Source: Sulfurimonas sp. (GTDB taxonomy: Bacteria; Campylobacterota; Campylobacteria; Campylobacterales; Sulfurimonadaceae). From it: a stretch of DNA of 6,071 nucleotides. Shown here in pieces: positions 1-6,071 of the stretch. The notes beneath the pieces were generated by a model, which saw only the letters and a list, made by a program, of their open reading frames with translations, ran no database searches and was not told where the DNA came from. How positions within the stretch are numbered: position 1 is the first letter of the stretch; every line of letters starts with the position of its first letter. A program made the position numbers and the translations under genes. Location of the stretch: contig JALUBM010000155.1 of assembly GCA_027044845.1 (NCBI GenBank), positions 1 to 6,071 of the forward strand, given 5' to 3'.

Positions 1-2
1 GT

Positions 3-8
3 TATAAT
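3..8 (+). promoter_or_regulatory. Putative -10 box of the helicase gene
   Basis: A perfect TATAAT hexamer ends 6 bases before the helicase ATG at 15. Transcription normally begins about 7 bases after the hexamer, which places the start on or next to the A of the ATG. No Shine-Dalgarno-like sequence is present between the box and the ATG (the six bases are CTCTTT), so the mRNA could be leaderless. The -35 region lies outside the window, and AT-rich DNA yields such hexamers by chance, so this is a suggestion only. Confidence 0.5.
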
Positions 9-14
9 CTCTTT

Positions 15-2798
15 ATGGCAAGAAAAAATAAAAAAAATAGTAAGATTAACCAAAGAATTAGAAAATATTTTGATGATGACCCTTTTGATGTGGGGATTGA
101 ACGTGTTGAATCAAAAACACTCAGTGAACTTTTTGCAACACTGGGAATTTATGATATAGAGCATAATAAAGTACTTATGGTAAAAACACTTCGTATGATT
201 TGGAGTGAAGCCGAGAGTGGCATGCGTCATGATATACTGAACTTTTTTGAGAGTGACGGACAAATATATAAATCACCCAAGCCAAAAAAAGAGGTTGTTT
301 TTGACAGAGAAGATAAAATAAATGCTATTTTAGAAGAACTTAATGCGAGCCATGAAGAAGCGGTTCGCCTGCATGAAGCTTATTTACATGTAAGAAGTAA
401 AAAAATTACTATAGAGAAGATGGAATCCTCACTGCGTCATATTCGTTTTGAGATGAAAAAAGAGAAACTTGAGCAGGAGCTTGAGGGCTTTTTTGATTTA
501 GATGATGCATTTGAATTTAATGCCTCCCTAAAATATGAGCTGTATGAACAGAGTTTTCATAAAATTTTAACACTAACAACCAAGCCTTACTCGTATGAGT
601 ACATTGAAACAGAAGAGTTTGAAAAAATAGTAGAAAAAATAGGGCATGATAAAGTTGCAACAACAGCACAAAAACAAGAGCAGATAAATGCCTTTTTAGC
701 CTCTTTAAAATATCCACATTCTTATTTAACAACAAAAGAGATTTTAGATTCCTTGCGTGCATCACCTCCAAAATCAAAAGTAAGTTATCCGCTTATATCA
801 CAGAAGCTTTTAAAAAAAATTGTAAAAGATAAAATAGATGCCAAAGGCGTTGAACTCCATGATGAAGAGATGTTAATTCGAGTAAACGAGGAACTTGTCC
901 TTCCTTACAGCCAAAGAGTGTTTTCTTATAATTTGGAACTACATGTAGAACTTGAAGGAGTGCTAGAAGAGATATGGAAGTCAAAACGATTTAATTTTGA
1001 TGCTATTTTGCAAGAGGTAAAAAAAGAGTATGAAGATGAATTTTTGCTTACACTTGACGCACTTGTTCAAGAGTGTCAAGAGTATGCCTTACTTTTGCAC
1101 TTTAGCACAGAAGAGTTGCACAAACGCATCTATACATACCTTTTTGAACTGCTTGGACAAAACTTAAATATTACGCCAAAAATTCACAGAAAAATAACAC
1201 GCAGATTTTTACACTCCATTCGTGATGAATTAGCGAAAAAGCAAAAAGAAGAACTTTTAGCACGTACTATTCGTGATTTTAAAAACCTCTTTCCTATTGC
1301 ACGGAGTATGCAGCGAAAACTTGTACTGCACATGGGTGCTACAAATAGTGGTAAAACACATCAGGCGATGCAAACTCTTAAAGAAGCCGATACAGGATAC
1401 TACCTCGCACCTTTGCGTCTTTTGGCATTAGAAGGGTATGAAACACTCAAATCAGAGGGAATTGAAAGCTCACTTATAACGGGAGAAGAACAGATACTTG
1501 ATGATGAAGCAACACATATAAGTTCTACGATTGAGATGATGAATTATGATGTAGATGTAGATGTTTGTGTGATAGATGAAGTACAAATGCTAGATGATAG
1601 AGACCGTGGATGGGCATGGGCAAATGCTATTATTGGGGCACCTGCAAAAGAGGTTATTATGACAGGGTCACCAAATGTAAAAGAAGCAATTATTGCACTT
1701 GCAGAGTATTTGGGAGAAGAACTTGAAATACGGGAGTTTGAGCGTAAAAATCCTTTGGAATTACTGAAAAAACCGACACATATAAAGGATGTAGAGGCAG
1801 CAACTGCTATTATAGCGTTTAGCAGAAAAGATGTTTTAAGACTAAAACAAAGCTTTTCAAAAGATTTTGAAGTAAGTGTTGTTTATGGAAATCTTTCCCC
1901 TGAAGTTAGGCGTGAAGAAGCACGGCGTTTTCGTGAGGGTGAGACACAAATACTTGTTGCTACGGATGCTATAGCGATGGGGATGAATCTTCCTATAAAA
2001 ACTGTACTTTTTTCAAAAGCCGAAAAATTTGATGGAATTATGCAAAGAAACCTTTTCCCCTCAGAAGTGCATCAGATTGCAGGACGGGCAGGGCGTTATG
2101 GTCTGCATGAAAATGGATATGTCGGGGCATTGCATGAAGATGCTTTAAGCATTGTAAAAAAAAATTTCATAAAGTCTGCTAAAGAGATACGCATTCCTTT
2201 TAAAGTAATGGCGAATTTGGAGCATATAAAACTTGTCAGCACAATATTGGAGGAAAATTCATTAGGAGAGATTTTGCGATTTTTTATAAAAAATATGGTT
2301 TTTGATGGTCCTTTTTATGCAGCTTCACTTGATGATATGCTTGAAGCTTCAAAAATTATTGATAGCTATGATTTAGATATTGCGACAAAATATCATCTTG
2401 CCTGTGCACCGCTAACCCTGAAGTCCGCTTATATTATTAGTGGGTATGAGCGTTATATCAATAGTTTACAAAACAAAGAGCCAGTCTATTATCATGCACC
2501 AAAACTTGTAGGTTCCTATGCACAAACATCAGAAGAACTGCTACATGTGGAAGACATGGTGAAAGAGATTTCTTTGTATTTGTGGCTGAGTTACCGTTTT
2601 AATGACTATTTTGTAGATGAAAATAAAGCAAGGAAATATAGAGGGGTTTTAAATAAATATATCGAAGAGACCCTTAGACAAACTCGACTTGTGCAAACAT
2701 GTAAGCTTTGTAGTCTGCCTTTACCAGTAAACTCAAAATATAATATTTGCCAGTCGTGCTTTAAAAAGAATTATGTTCATAAAAGAAGACGTCGCTAA
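15..2798 (+). CDS. SUV3-like superfamily 2 (Ski2-like) RNA/DNA helicase with long N-terminal extension and C-terminal Cys4 motif
   Basis: Predicted ATP-dependent helicase, probably cytoplasmic, related to the SUV3 helicase of the mitochondrial RNA degradosome. Visible motifs: Walker A GATNSGKT (441-448, Lys447), motif Ia LAPLR (464-468), Walker B DEVQM (521-525) followed by the SUV3-typical [11 protein letters not shown], motif III TGSPN, motif IV AFSRKD (601-606), motif [13 protein letters not shown] (649-660) and motif [10 protein letters not shown] (687-694). After the core, roughly 735-890 resembles the SUV3 C-terminal region, including YLWLSYRF. The first ~430 residues are charged, probably helical, and not assigned to a family; human SUV3 is 786 residues with a much shorter N-terminal part. 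Cys896, 899, 912 and 915 form CxxC-x12-CxxC, a likely zinc site, before a basic RRRR end. Family knowledge suggests duplex RNA unwinding in RNA turnover, but substrate and partners here are inferred. ATG 15 is the first start seen; no in-frame stop precedes it in the window, and no ribosome binding site is evident. Confidence 0.95.
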   Translation: MARKNKKNSKINQRIRKYFDDDPFDVGIERVESKTLSELFATLGIYDIEHNKVLMVKTLRMIWSEAESGMRHDILNFFESDGQIYKSPKPKKEVVFDREDKINAILEELNASHEEAVRLHEAYLHVRSKKITIEKMESSLRHIRFEMKKEKLEQELEGFFDLDDAFEFNASLKYELYEQSFHKILTLTTKPYSYEYIETEEFEKIVEKIGHDKVATTAQKQEQINAFLASLKYPHSYLTTKEILDSLRASPPKSKVSYPLISQKLLKKIVKDKIDAKGVELHDEEMLIRVNEELVLPYSQRVFSYNLELHVELEGVLEEIWKSKRFNFDAILQEVKKEYEDEFLLTLDALVQECQEYALLLHFSTEELHKRIYTYLFELLGQNLNITPKIHRKITRRFLHSIRDELAKKQKEELLARTIRDFKNLFPIARSMQRKLVLHMGATNSGKTHQAMQTLKEADTGYYLAPLRLLALEGYETLKSEGIESSLITGEEQILDDEATHISSTIEMMNYDVDVDVCVIDEVQMLDDRDRGWAWANAIIGAPAKEVIMTGSPNVKEAIIALAEYLGEELEIREFERKNPLELLKKPTHIKDVEAATAIIAFSRKDVLRLKQSFSKDFEVSVVYGNLSPEVRREEARRFREGETQILVATDAIAMGMNLPIKTVLFSKAEKFDGIMQRNLFPSEVHQIAGRAGRYGLHENGYVGALHEDALSIVKKNFIKSAKEIRIPFKVMANLEHIKLVSTILEENSLGEILRFFIKNMVFDGPFYAASLDDMLEASKIIDSYDLDIATKYHLACAPLTLKSAYIISGYERYINSLQNKEPVYYHAPKLVGSYAQTSEELLHVEDMVKEISLYLWLSYRFNDYFVDENKARKYRGVLNKYIEETLRQTRLVQTCKLCSLPLPVNSKYNICQSCFKKNYVHKRRRR

Positions 2799-4384
2799 CT
2801 TTTAAATTCGTCAATAGTTGTTTGTAATGATGAAGCAACCTGTACAAGTTTTTGTAAGTCACCTTCAATACTCACAGCACTGGTGCCGTTTGCAGTTGAA
2901 AGTATCTCAATGTTTTCGATAAATGAAATAATTTCTTGAATATTTTTGGACATTTTTTCACTGTCTGATTTCGATCTGTTTGCCATCTCTGTTGAGGTTT
3001 TCATCGCATCTGAAGTCATCGATATTTTTTGTTCTACATCATCAGAAATATGTACGAGTGCTTCTATATTTTGTGCATTGGTTGTCATCTTATCGCTAAC
3101 ATCATTGATGGCTTGTACAATCGTGCTAACATTAATATTTATTTCAGAGAGACTTTTTTGTGTGCGTTCTGCAAGTTTTCTAACTTCATCGGCAACGACG
3201 GCAAAACCACGTCCATGTTCACCCGCACGAGCTGCTTCTATGGCAGCGTTGAGTGCGAGAAGATTTGTTTGTTCTGCTATATCCTTAATAACATTGAGGA
3301 CATCTTTTACTTGATCGGCATCATTTTTGAGTATTTGAAGTTCGCCTGAGAGTTCATTTTCGCTCTCTACAAAATTTCCTACTTCACTGTTTAAGTTAGC
3401 TAAAGAGTTATGAGCTTGTTCAAGTTCTTCTTCTGCTTTTTCAATAGTTTCTTCTGTAAGCGTAGCTGCTTGTATCGTTTCATTTAAAATACTTTGAATA
3501 TCTTCTGCTTTTTGGCTTGTTTTTAAAACAATTGTTCTCTCTTGCTGCGTTCCTTTGCGTATTACATGTGAAGCAATTTCAATTTCAGAAGCGATATTAT
3601 TGTTTTGTTCACCCAGAGATTTAACTTCATTAACAGTTGATTGAATCATTTTGATAAAATGGTTAACTTCGTTCGCTGTATCACCAAACTCATTGCCTTT
3701 TTTATGTACAAGTCGTTTTGTTAAGTCTTTATCTCCTCTGACAAGGTCTGCAATTCTCTCTTTGAGATTGCTAAGAGGTGTAAAAATTTCATGACCAAAA
3801 AAGATTAGAGCCATAACACTGAAAATAATACCGATGATTATCAGAGATATAATTAAAGTTTTGTTTGTTGTACTGATGGCATTGTCGTTTTTATCAAGAG
3901 ATATGGTTAAATCCATGGCACCAAGAGGATGCCCTACTTTTGCATTATAGTGGCATTGCAAACATCTTTGTTCGGCAATCATTGGTTTTATCATTCGTAT
4001 AAAATGATGAGAATTTCCATCTTTTTCTATAATCTTTGTTTGTTTGTTTTGTAAAACATCTCGAATTAAAGGATCTGAAGTATATTTTTCATCAGGGGCA
4101 TAGACCTCTATAACAGCTTTTGATTTAGCAATTTTTAAGTCTTCAATTCCATCAATACCTTTCGCACTTTTAAAGGCACTCTCAACTACTGCAGGATCAC
4201 CCATCATCATACTTGTTGTCATTGTTTGAAAGATGGATTCACTGAGCATCTTTAAAGATTTTTTTGCTGTTGTATTTGAAAGAGAATGCAAAGTAGAAGA
4301 GAGATAGTAAGACATTCCGATGAGACCAAGTATGCTCAAAACAAGAATTGAAATAATTACTTTTGATTTTACTGATGAAAACAT
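2795..4384 (-). CDS. Methyl-accepting chemotaxis protein with periplasmic heme-c (CxxCH) sensor domain
   Basis: Inner-membrane chemoreceptor of 529 residues. Order: short cytoplasmic start, TM1 about 9-29, periplasmic sensor about 30-175, TM2 about 176-197, HAMP about 199-250, then a coiled-coil signalling domain. The conserved hairpin tip that contacts CheA and CheW spans about 366-408 ([19 protein letters not shown], then [18 protein letters not shown]). The sensor contains CLQCH (Cys141, Cys144, His145) followed by [12 protein letters not shown], the arrangement seen in heme-c PAS-like sensors such as Geobacter GSU0582 and GSU0935. Covalent heme would be attached in the periplasm by the cytochrome c maturation system; redox or small gas sensing is an inference. 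There is no CheR/CheB-tethering pentapeptide at the C-terminus. The start is well supported: AGGA lies 7 bases upstream and an in-frame TAG (4394-4396) closes the frame. Its TAG stop overlaps the stop of the convergent helicase gene. No che genes are adjacent, so it is probably an orphan receptor locus. Confidence 0.96.
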   Translation of the reverse strand: MFSSVKSKVIISILVLSILGLIGMSYYLSSTLHSLSNTTAKKSLKMLSESIFQTMTTSMMMGDPAVVESAFKSAKGIDGIEDLKIAKSKAVIEVYAPDEKYTSDPLIRDVLQNKQTKIIEKDGNSHHFIRMIKPMIAEQRCLQCHYNAKVGHPLGAMDLTISLDKNDNAISTTNKTLIISLIIIGIIFSVMALIFFGHEIFTPLSNLKERIADLVRGDKDLTKRLVHKKGNEFGDTANEVNHFIKMIQSTVNEVKSLGEQNNNIASEIEIASHVIRKGTQQERTIVLKTSQKAEDIQSILNETIQAATLTEETIEKAEEELEQAHNSLANLNSEVGNFVESENELSGELQILKNDADQVKDVLNVIKDIAEQTNLLALNAAIEAARAGEHGRGFAVVADEVRKLAERTQKSLSEININVSTIVQAINDVSDKMTTNAQNIEALVHISDDVEQKISMTSDAMKTSTEMANRSKSDSEKMSKNIQEIISFIENIEILSTANGTSAVSIEGDLQKLVQVASSLQTTIDEFKS

Positions 4385-4391
4385 AGAAATA

Positions 4392-4395
4392 TCCT
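4392..4395 (-). promoter_or_regulatory. Ribosome binding site of the chemoreceptor gene
   Basis: AGGA on the minus strand, 7 bases before the ATG at 4384. This is the clearest Shine-Dalgarno sequence in the window, and together with the in-frame TAG that overlaps it, it fixes the chemoreceptor start. Confidence 0.75.
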
Positions 4396-4416
4396 ATTAG
4401 TGTAAAAATTTTAATA

Positions 4417-4447
4417 ATTATATCGAAAGAAAGTCCCGTAAAAGTTA
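4417..4447 (-). promoter_or_regulatory. Putative promoter of the chemoreceptor gene (sigma70 -10, with overlapping sigma28-like elements)
   Basis: The minus strand has a perfect TATAAT at 4422-4417, about 33 bases before the ATG, giving a 5' leader of roughly 25 bases that includes the AGGA site. There is no good TTGACA -35. The box overlaps CGATAT (4425-4420), which resembles the flagellar sigma28 (FliA) -10. TAACTTTT (4447-4440) upstream partly matches the sigma28 -35 TAAAGTTT, with a 12-base spacer against the usual 11. A sigma28 link would suit a chemotaxis gene, but the match is imperfect; the sigma70 reading is simpler. The upstream half overlaps the stop codon of the CobT-like gene. 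Confidence 0.5.
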
Positions 4448-5500
4448 CATACTGTATATTAAATACTCAATTTGTTCTAAAAGCATTTGATTTGTAATAG
4501 AGTTTTTGTTCGCGTAGCTAAGTGAAGCTCCCGCTCCTACGCCTTCTTTTGCCTCTCCCTCATCATATTTTTTGAGTATTGGTATTTGTGTTTTTGCAAA
4601 ACTGAATGTTGTATAAATTGTATGAGGTTTATAGGTTAATTGTTCTAATATATGTACAATATTTGAATTTTTATCTTGTGCAACCCATTGCGTTGTTGCC
4701 AATGTGATATTTTCATGTTTGATACGCATAAAAACATCTTCTTTAAGCTTGTCGGCAATTAACAGACACGCTGCCATCTGTGTGCCTCCTGCTAAAACTA
4801 TTTGAAATCGCTTAGAGGCTTCAAGTAAAAATCCTGCACAAAAAATGAGCATATTATCACTTACTATACCAAGTTTTTCAAAATTTGTCATATCTTTATG
4901 AATGAGACCGAGAGCTTTATAAATAGTTTGGGTTTTAATATCATTGGGTACATGTAAAAAGCTTGAAGAAAAATCATTTGCACAGTCATAACCGAGTGCT
5001 AAGGCTGATGCTGTTGCTGTTGTTGTTCCTGCTGGGGTACTCTCTCCTAAAATAAGATAGTTACCTTTAAGCTCGTATGATTTACCAAATGCCATACCTT
5101 TTGCAAATATCTCTTGAGCATTTATCTTTGCACCGCCGTCAATACTTTTAGAAGGTTGAATATCAAAAGTATGAACGAAACAGTTTTTAGGTTCTGTTGT
5201 GAGTCCTAAATCTAAAATTTCTACACTGCTAAAGGGGATGAGATTATGTACAGCACGGGTAATAAGTGCGGGTGTTGGTACTCCTGTAGGTGTTTCAGCA
5301 AGTTCACCGAGTGAAAATACCTTTTCATTTGTAATGAACTCTGCATCAAGTGTAGGAGTTAGAGGTATCATACCAGGGATTCCAGCTTGTGTAATACCTT
5401 TAATCTCACAGGTTTTAGTAACACTTGCCGCGAGTAAAAAATCAGCCTTACCTATAGGTAGAAAATCGGTTTCATTCGTTAGTATGTTATATGTTTGCAT
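4445..5500 (-). CDS. cobT: Nicotinate mononucleotide-dependent phosphoribosyltransferase-like protein (TIGR00303/UPF0284, CobT-related)
   Basis: A 351-residue soluble protein recognised as the TIGR00303/UPF0284 family, a distant relative of CobT known mainly from archaea and cyanobacteria. CobT transfers phosphoribose from nicotinate mononucleotide to a lower-ligand base (dimethylbenzimidazole or another base such as adenine), giving the alpha-riboside phosphate used to finish cobalamin or pseudocobalamin. Visible landmarks: N-terminal TQAGIPGMIPLTPTLDAE (37-54), a glycine/threonine-rich GESTPAGTTTATA (152-164) that corresponds in character to the GNTT-containing loop of classical CobT, LAGGTQMAA (236-244), and C-terminal KEGVGAGAS (318-326). 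Glu319 in the last is a candidate equivalent of the catalytic Glu317 of Salmonella CobT (EGxGA context). The start is fixed by an in-frame TGA (5504-5506) just upstream. The ribosome binding site is weak (AAAGA, 5508-5512). No other cobalamin gene is next to it. The family call is firm from sequence recall; the substrate is inferred. Confidence 0.88.
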   Translation of the reverse strand: MQTYNILTNETDFLPIGKADFLLAASVTKTCEIKGITQAGIPGMIPLTPTLDAEFITNEKVFSLGELAETPTGVPTPALITRAVHNLIPFSSVEILDLGLTTEPKNCFVHTFDIQPSKSIDGGAKINAQEIFAKGMAFGKSYELKGNYLILGESTPAGTTTATASALALGYDCANDFSSSFLHVPNDIKTQTIYKALGLIHKDMTNFEKLGIVSDNMLIFCAGFLLEASKRFQIVLAGGTQMAACLLIADKLKEDVFMRIKHENITLATTQWVAQDKNSNIVHILEQLTYKPHTIYTTFSFAKTQIPILKKYDEGEAKEGVGAGASLSYANKNSITNQMLLEQIEYLIYSM

Positions 5501-5519
5501 TATTCAATCTTTTTTTGTA

Positions 5520-5528
5520 ATTGTAACA
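5520..5528 (-). promoter_or_regulatory. Putative extended -10 promoter of the CobT-like gene
   Basis: The minus strand reads TGTTACAAT: a TACAAT hexamer (5 of 6 matches to TATAAT) with the TGn extension directly upstream, preceded by a T-run (CTATTTTTTG). T-rich DNA in place of a -35 box is typical of the housekeeping promoters of Campylobacterota. Transcription would start near 5512-5514, leaving a leader of only about 12-14 bases before the ATG at 5500. Confidence 0.5.
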
Positions 5529-5544
5529 AAAAATAGATAATTTA

Positions 5545-5567
5545 AGATTAGTGCGAAATTGTAATCT
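5545..5567. repeat. Short inverted repeat in the gap before the CobT-like gene
   Basis: AGATTA (5545-5550) and TAATCT (5562-5567) are perfect 6-base inverted arms around an 11-base spacer. The arms are AT-rich, so a hairpin would be weak. It lies just downstream of the stop of the membrane protein gene and 16 bases upstream of the extended -10 of the CobT-like gene. It could be a weak terminator (a T-run follows about 11 bases later on the minus strand), an operator, or chance. Confidence 0.25.
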
Positions 5568-5576
5568 AAGAAAAAT

Positions 5577-6068
5577 TTACCAAAGTAAAAAGTAATTTAA
5601 CCCAAAAAGTACCAATAATTTAGCCAAAGTGATTCCCGTAACTCCTATAATATTCCCTATTTGACATGATGAACAGTTTTTATATTGTTTGCCTTCATAT
5701 TGTGCATAGAAAAAGTAAATGACACTTAGACCAAGCATTGTAAGCATTGCATAGTTTTCTGCACTTTTTAAAAGAAGTAGATTTTCATCAGATAAGAAGA
5801 ACTTTGATGCAAGAGCTACCAAAGAGATGACAAATAAAAATTTGATTACATGGAGAATTTTATCTCTTTTAAAAACAGTAGGACACCCGTTGTCTGTGAT
5901 GGCATCCGTACCAAATTCAAGTTTTGAATCAAAAAGTTTTCGCTCTGTGTCATCAAGACGTACTCTAAAGTTTGAGCCAAAGACATAGTCTAATTTTCTC
6001 TGTATAATGATAGACAAATCACCATCAGCTTCTAAAAACTGCTGGTTTGCCTCTTTGTCTTCATACAT
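5577..6068 (-). CDS. Hypothetical membrane protein with three predicted TM helices and a CxxC pair
   Basis: I do not recognise this 163-residue protein. The first ~70 residues are hydrophilic and acidic/basic mixed, with no signal peptide. Hydrophobic segments follow at about 71-92, 103-121 and 136-161, the last reaching the C-terminus (FLLW). Between helices 2 and 3 is NCSSCQIG with Cys132 and Cys135, plus a lone Cys62 before helix 1; the pair could bind metal or form a disulfide, but no catalytic family context is visible. With three membrane spans the N-terminal domain and the C-terminus should lie on opposite sides. The ATG at 6068 is 3 bases from the window edge and the preceding codon (GTT) is open, so the true start may be farther upstream and no ribosome binding site can be checked. 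It ends 76 bases upstream of the CobT-like gene, same strand. Confidence 0.75.
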   Translation of the reverse strand: MYEDKEANQQFLEADGDLSIIIQRKLDYVFGSNFRVRLDDTERKLFDSKLEFGTDAITDNGCPTVFKRDKILHVIKFLFVISLVALASKFFLSDENLLLLKSAENYAMLTMLGLSVIYFFYAQYEGKQYKNCSSCQIGNIIGVTGITLAKLLVLFGLNYFLLW

Positions 6069-6071
6069 AAC

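Noticed and set aside
30..37. A8 homopolymer six codons into the helicase (similar A8 at 812-819 and A9 at 2156-2164) as a possible phase-variation or slippage site
   Set aside because: Such A-runs are expected from lysine/asparagine codons in AT-rich genomes; the frame is intact across all three and nothing else indicates switching.
517..984. Two minus-strand open frames of 86 and 63 codons inside the helicase gene
   Set aside because: They lie antisense to a strongly supported coding region, have leucine-rich low-information translations and no ribosome binding context; they are shadows.
1548..1564. Short tandem repeat of gatgta encoding DVDVDV just before Walker B
   Set aside because: Fewer than three copies, in frame and within a beta-strand of the helicase core; too short to call a functional repeat.
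2946..3349. Two overlapping plus-strand open frames antisense to the chemoreceptor signalling domain
   Set aside because: The opposite strand encodes the highly conserved chemoreceptor tip, and the plus-strand translations look like mirror products of it.
5199..5540. Plus-strand open frame of 113 codons antisense to the N-terminal part of the CobT-like gene
   Set aside because: The minus-strand frame carries recognisable family motifs; the plus-strand frame has no recognisable features and runs out through the promoter region.
5501..5576. Possible cobalamin riboswitch upstream of the CobT-like gene
   Set aside because: The gap is only 76 bases, far shorter than the roughly 200-base cobalamin riboswitch, and no B12-box-like sequence is visible.

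Overview
The window is AT-rich, tightly packed bacterial DNA, most likely from a free-living Campylobacterota (epsilonproteobacterium) of the Sulfurimonas/Sulfurovum kind. This placement is inferred from low GC, strong AAA/AAT codon use, TATAAT-like -10 boxes without a clear TTGACA -35, and the gene set (a SUV3-like helicase, a heme-c chemoreceptor and a TIGR00303-type CobT). I could not run a database search, so the genus is not proven.

Layout: positions 15-2798 on the + strand encode a 927-residue SUV3-family RNA/DNA helicase with a long N-terminal extension and a C-terminal four-cysteine zinc-knuckle-like motif. It meets, tail to tail and with a 4-base overlap, a minus-strand methyl-accepting chemotaxis protein (2795-4384) whose periplasmic sensor carries a CxxCH heme-c motif. 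Further right on the minus strand lie a nicotinate mononucleotide phosphoribosyltransferase-like protein (4445-5500; TIGR00303/UPF0284, CobT-related) and an unrecognised protein with three predicted membrane helices (5577-6068), which may continue past the window edge.

The three minus-strand genes are co-oriented with gaps of 60 and 76 bases. Each gap contains a plausible promoter, so they need not form one operon, and their likely functions (taxis, cobamide lower-ligand activation, unknown membrane protein) do not form an obvious pathway. There are no RNA genes, mobile elements, CRISPR arrays or long gene-free stretches; the longest intergenic gap is 76 bases. I see no clearly new multi-gene system. 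The points most worth a second look are the helicase's domain architecture, its possible leaderless start, and the heme-binding chemoreceptor.
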